6,059 bases of DNA. Source: Dehalococcoidia bacterium (lineage in GTDB: Bacteria; Chloroflexota; Dehalococcoidia; Dehalococcoidales; W693). The notes beneath the pieces were generated by a model. That model searched no databases. It saw only the letters and a program-made list of their open reading frames with translations, and was not told where the DNA came from. This document shows, one piece after another, positions 4,891 to 6,059 of the stretch (within the stretch, counting starts at the first letter, position 1; each line of letters begins with the position of its first letter). The stretch is taken from positions 1 through 6,059 of the forward strand of contig DUFE01000066.1 of the NCBI GenBank assembly GCA_011170385.1, in the 5' to 3' direction. A program made the translations under genes and the position numbers.

Positions 4891-6059
4891 TTATATCTCA
4901 AGCAGTTCAGCCAGGGATTCGTCCTCATCGATAGGGCCAACCACTGCCAGCCGCAATCTGTCAGCTAAAAGCAGCTCCCTGGCCAGCCCCATAATTTCAT
5001 CAGCAGTGATGGCATCGACGATGGCAATCACCTGATCGATATCGAGTATCTGCCTGGTTAGAACCTCCTGCCCGCCTATCCAGCCTGCCACGTTGCGGCT
5101 GTCCTCCATCCGCAGCAGCATCCTCCCCTTTACGAACTCTTTCGCCTTTGACAGCTCCAGGTCGGGAACCGCTTCTTCCCTGAATCGGCGGAGCTGCTCC
5201 AGGATGACACGGAGGGCCATAGGCAGGTTCTTTGGCTTGATGCCAGCATACACGGTAACGGAGCCGGTATCGGCGAGGTGCTCAACGAAGCTGCCGATGC
5301 TGTATGCCAGCCCCAGTCGGTCTCGCACCTCGCAGAACAGACGGCTGCTCATACCCTCTCCGAGGACAATATTGAGCAGGTCAAGGACAAAGCGTTGTGG
5401 GTCAAAGAGCGACAGCCCAGGCAAAGCCAGGCAGATATGTGCCTGCTCTATGTCACGGCGCTCTATGCGCAACCCCCGGATGATACGCTCTTTATACGGC
5501 TTGTATACCGGCGGCTTCACCCCTCCCAACCAATCCCCCAGAGCCCGGTCGGCGGCTTCCACCGACTCTTTGTGCTCTAGGCCGCCGGCAATGGAAACTA
5601 CCATTTCGCCGGGCAGATAGTGCCTTTTAAGATAGCTTAACATAGCTCGCCGGCTGATTGCCGACACGGATTCCTCGCTGCCGGCGATATCCCGTCCCAG
5701 GGGATGGTTGTGCCATAGCAGCTCTTCTACCAGCAGCCCAACCCTCTGCTGCGGGGAGTCATAGCTCATCTTGATTTCCTCGATGATTACCTGTCGTTCT
5801 TTCTCTATATCTTCGAAAGCCAACCGCGGGTGGAGTATCATATCCACCAGAACATCCAGAGCCAGCGGGAAGTGGTGGCGAGCGACCTTGCACCAATAGA
5901 CGGTCGTCTCTTTGTCAGTGCCTCCATTGATTATGCCGCCCATACCTTCAATCGCCTCTGAAATCTCCTTTGCCGTCGGTCGCTTTTCCGTACCACGGAA
6001 TAGCAGGTGTTCAATAAAGTGCGAAACGCCGGCTATCTTATTGCTCTCATAGCGGGAGC
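4891..6059 (-). CDS. M16-family zinc metallopeptidase (N-terminus off window)
   Basis: The frame is open from the right edge to the TAA at 4893-4891, giving 388 visible residues. The edge cuts inside a codon, and comparison with about 420-residue M16 proteins suggests roughly 30-40 N-terminal residues are missing. The inverted zinc motif HFIEH (visible 13-17: ligands H13 and H17, catalytic E16) is encoded near 6021-6007. The third ligand is E93 or E94 in VIIEEIKMSYDSP (90-102). The second half carries GEGMSSRLFCEVRDRLGLAY (233-252), the conserved M16 C-terminal block with its R/Y pair (R247, Y252). No signal peptide can be judged. Bacterial relatives resemble mitochondrial processing peptidase subunits and degrade peptides; the substrate here is unknown. 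An internal ATG at 5943 is not the start, since it would remove the zinc site. The gene converges on groEL and shares its terminator. Confidence 0.95.
   Translation of the reverse strand, partial: SRYESNKIAGVSHFIEHLLFRGTEKRPTAKEISEAIEGMGGIINGGTDKETTVYWCKVARHHFPLALDVLVDMILHPRLAFEDIEKERQVIIEEIKMSYDSPQQRVGLLVEELLWHNHPLGRDIAGSEESVSAISRRAMLSYLKRHYLPGEMVVSIAGGLEHKESVEAADRALGDWLGGVKPPVYKPYKERIIRGLRIERRDIEQAHICLALPGLSLFDPQRFVLDLLNIVLGEGMSSRLFCEVRDRLGLAYSIGSFVEHLADTGSVTVYAGIKPKNLPMALRVILEQLRRFREEAVPDLELSKAKEFVKGRMLLRMEDSRNVAGWIGGQEVLTRQILDIDQVIAIVDAITADEIMGLARELLLADRLRLAVVGPIDEDESLAELLEI

Noticed and set aside
5093..5620. 175-residue plus-strand open frame inside the M16 peptidase gene
   Set aside because: It is antisense to well-conserved M16 sequence and is rich in Ser and Arg, as typical of a shadow frame.
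1..6059. A novel multi-gene system, CRISPR array, insertion sequence or RNA gene
   Set aside because: All coding space is filled by recognisable housekeeping families, no spaced repeats, transposase motifs or terminal repeats were seen, and no tRNA- or rRNA-like sequence was noticed by eye. A covariance-model search for small RNAs in 1015-1145 and 2626-2884 would be decisive.

Overview
The window is a compact, roughly 55% GC stretch of bacterial housekeeping sequence. The GroEL sequence, for example the run WGAPTVIDDGVNIAKEIEL near residues 43-61, reminds me of Chloroflexota of the Dehalococcoidia type. That is recollection of family sequences, not a search, and I hold it at moderate confidence. 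The near-consensus sigma-70 promoters, strong Shine-Dalgarno sites and a HrcA-type (CIRCE) operator all fit a bacterium.

Layout from left to right. (1) A CNNM/CorC-type membrane protein with DUF21 and paired CBS domains lies on the minus strand, and its C-terminus is cut off by the left edge. (2) A 131-bp divergent promoter region follows. (3) tsaD, for the tRNA t6A synthesis enzyme, is on the plus strand. (4) A macro-domain (ADP-ribose-binding) protein gene is on the minus strand, and its 3' end overlaps that of tsaD by 14 bp. (5) A 259-bp divergent regulatory region separates the macro gene from groES. It holds a 56-bp nested dyad over the macro promoter, a series of helically phased A/T tracts, the groESL promoter and a CIRCE operator. 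(6) groES and groEL form a two-gene operon on the plus strand. (7) A 13-bp perfect hairpin acts as a shared bidirectional terminator. (8) An M16 zinc metallopeptidase gene is on the minus strand, with its first few dozen codons off the right edge.

The genes are mostly independent units rather than a pathway: ion homeostasis, tRNA modification, ADP-ribose metabolism, protein folding and proteolysis. The groES-groEL pair is a clear functional unit, and its promoter layout (-35, 17-bp spacer, -10, then CIRCE across the expected start of transcription) indicates heat-shock control by HrcA repression. The tsaD and macro genes both lack a Shine-Dalgarno and have an extended -10 element ending 7-8 bases before the start codon, which predicts leaderless mRNAs.

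I found no convincing unknown multi-gene system. The most interesting sequence is non-coding: the macro/groES intergenic region, where the dyad arms carry CIRCE-like half-site cores at non-canonical spacing next to a real but slightly diverged CIRCE.
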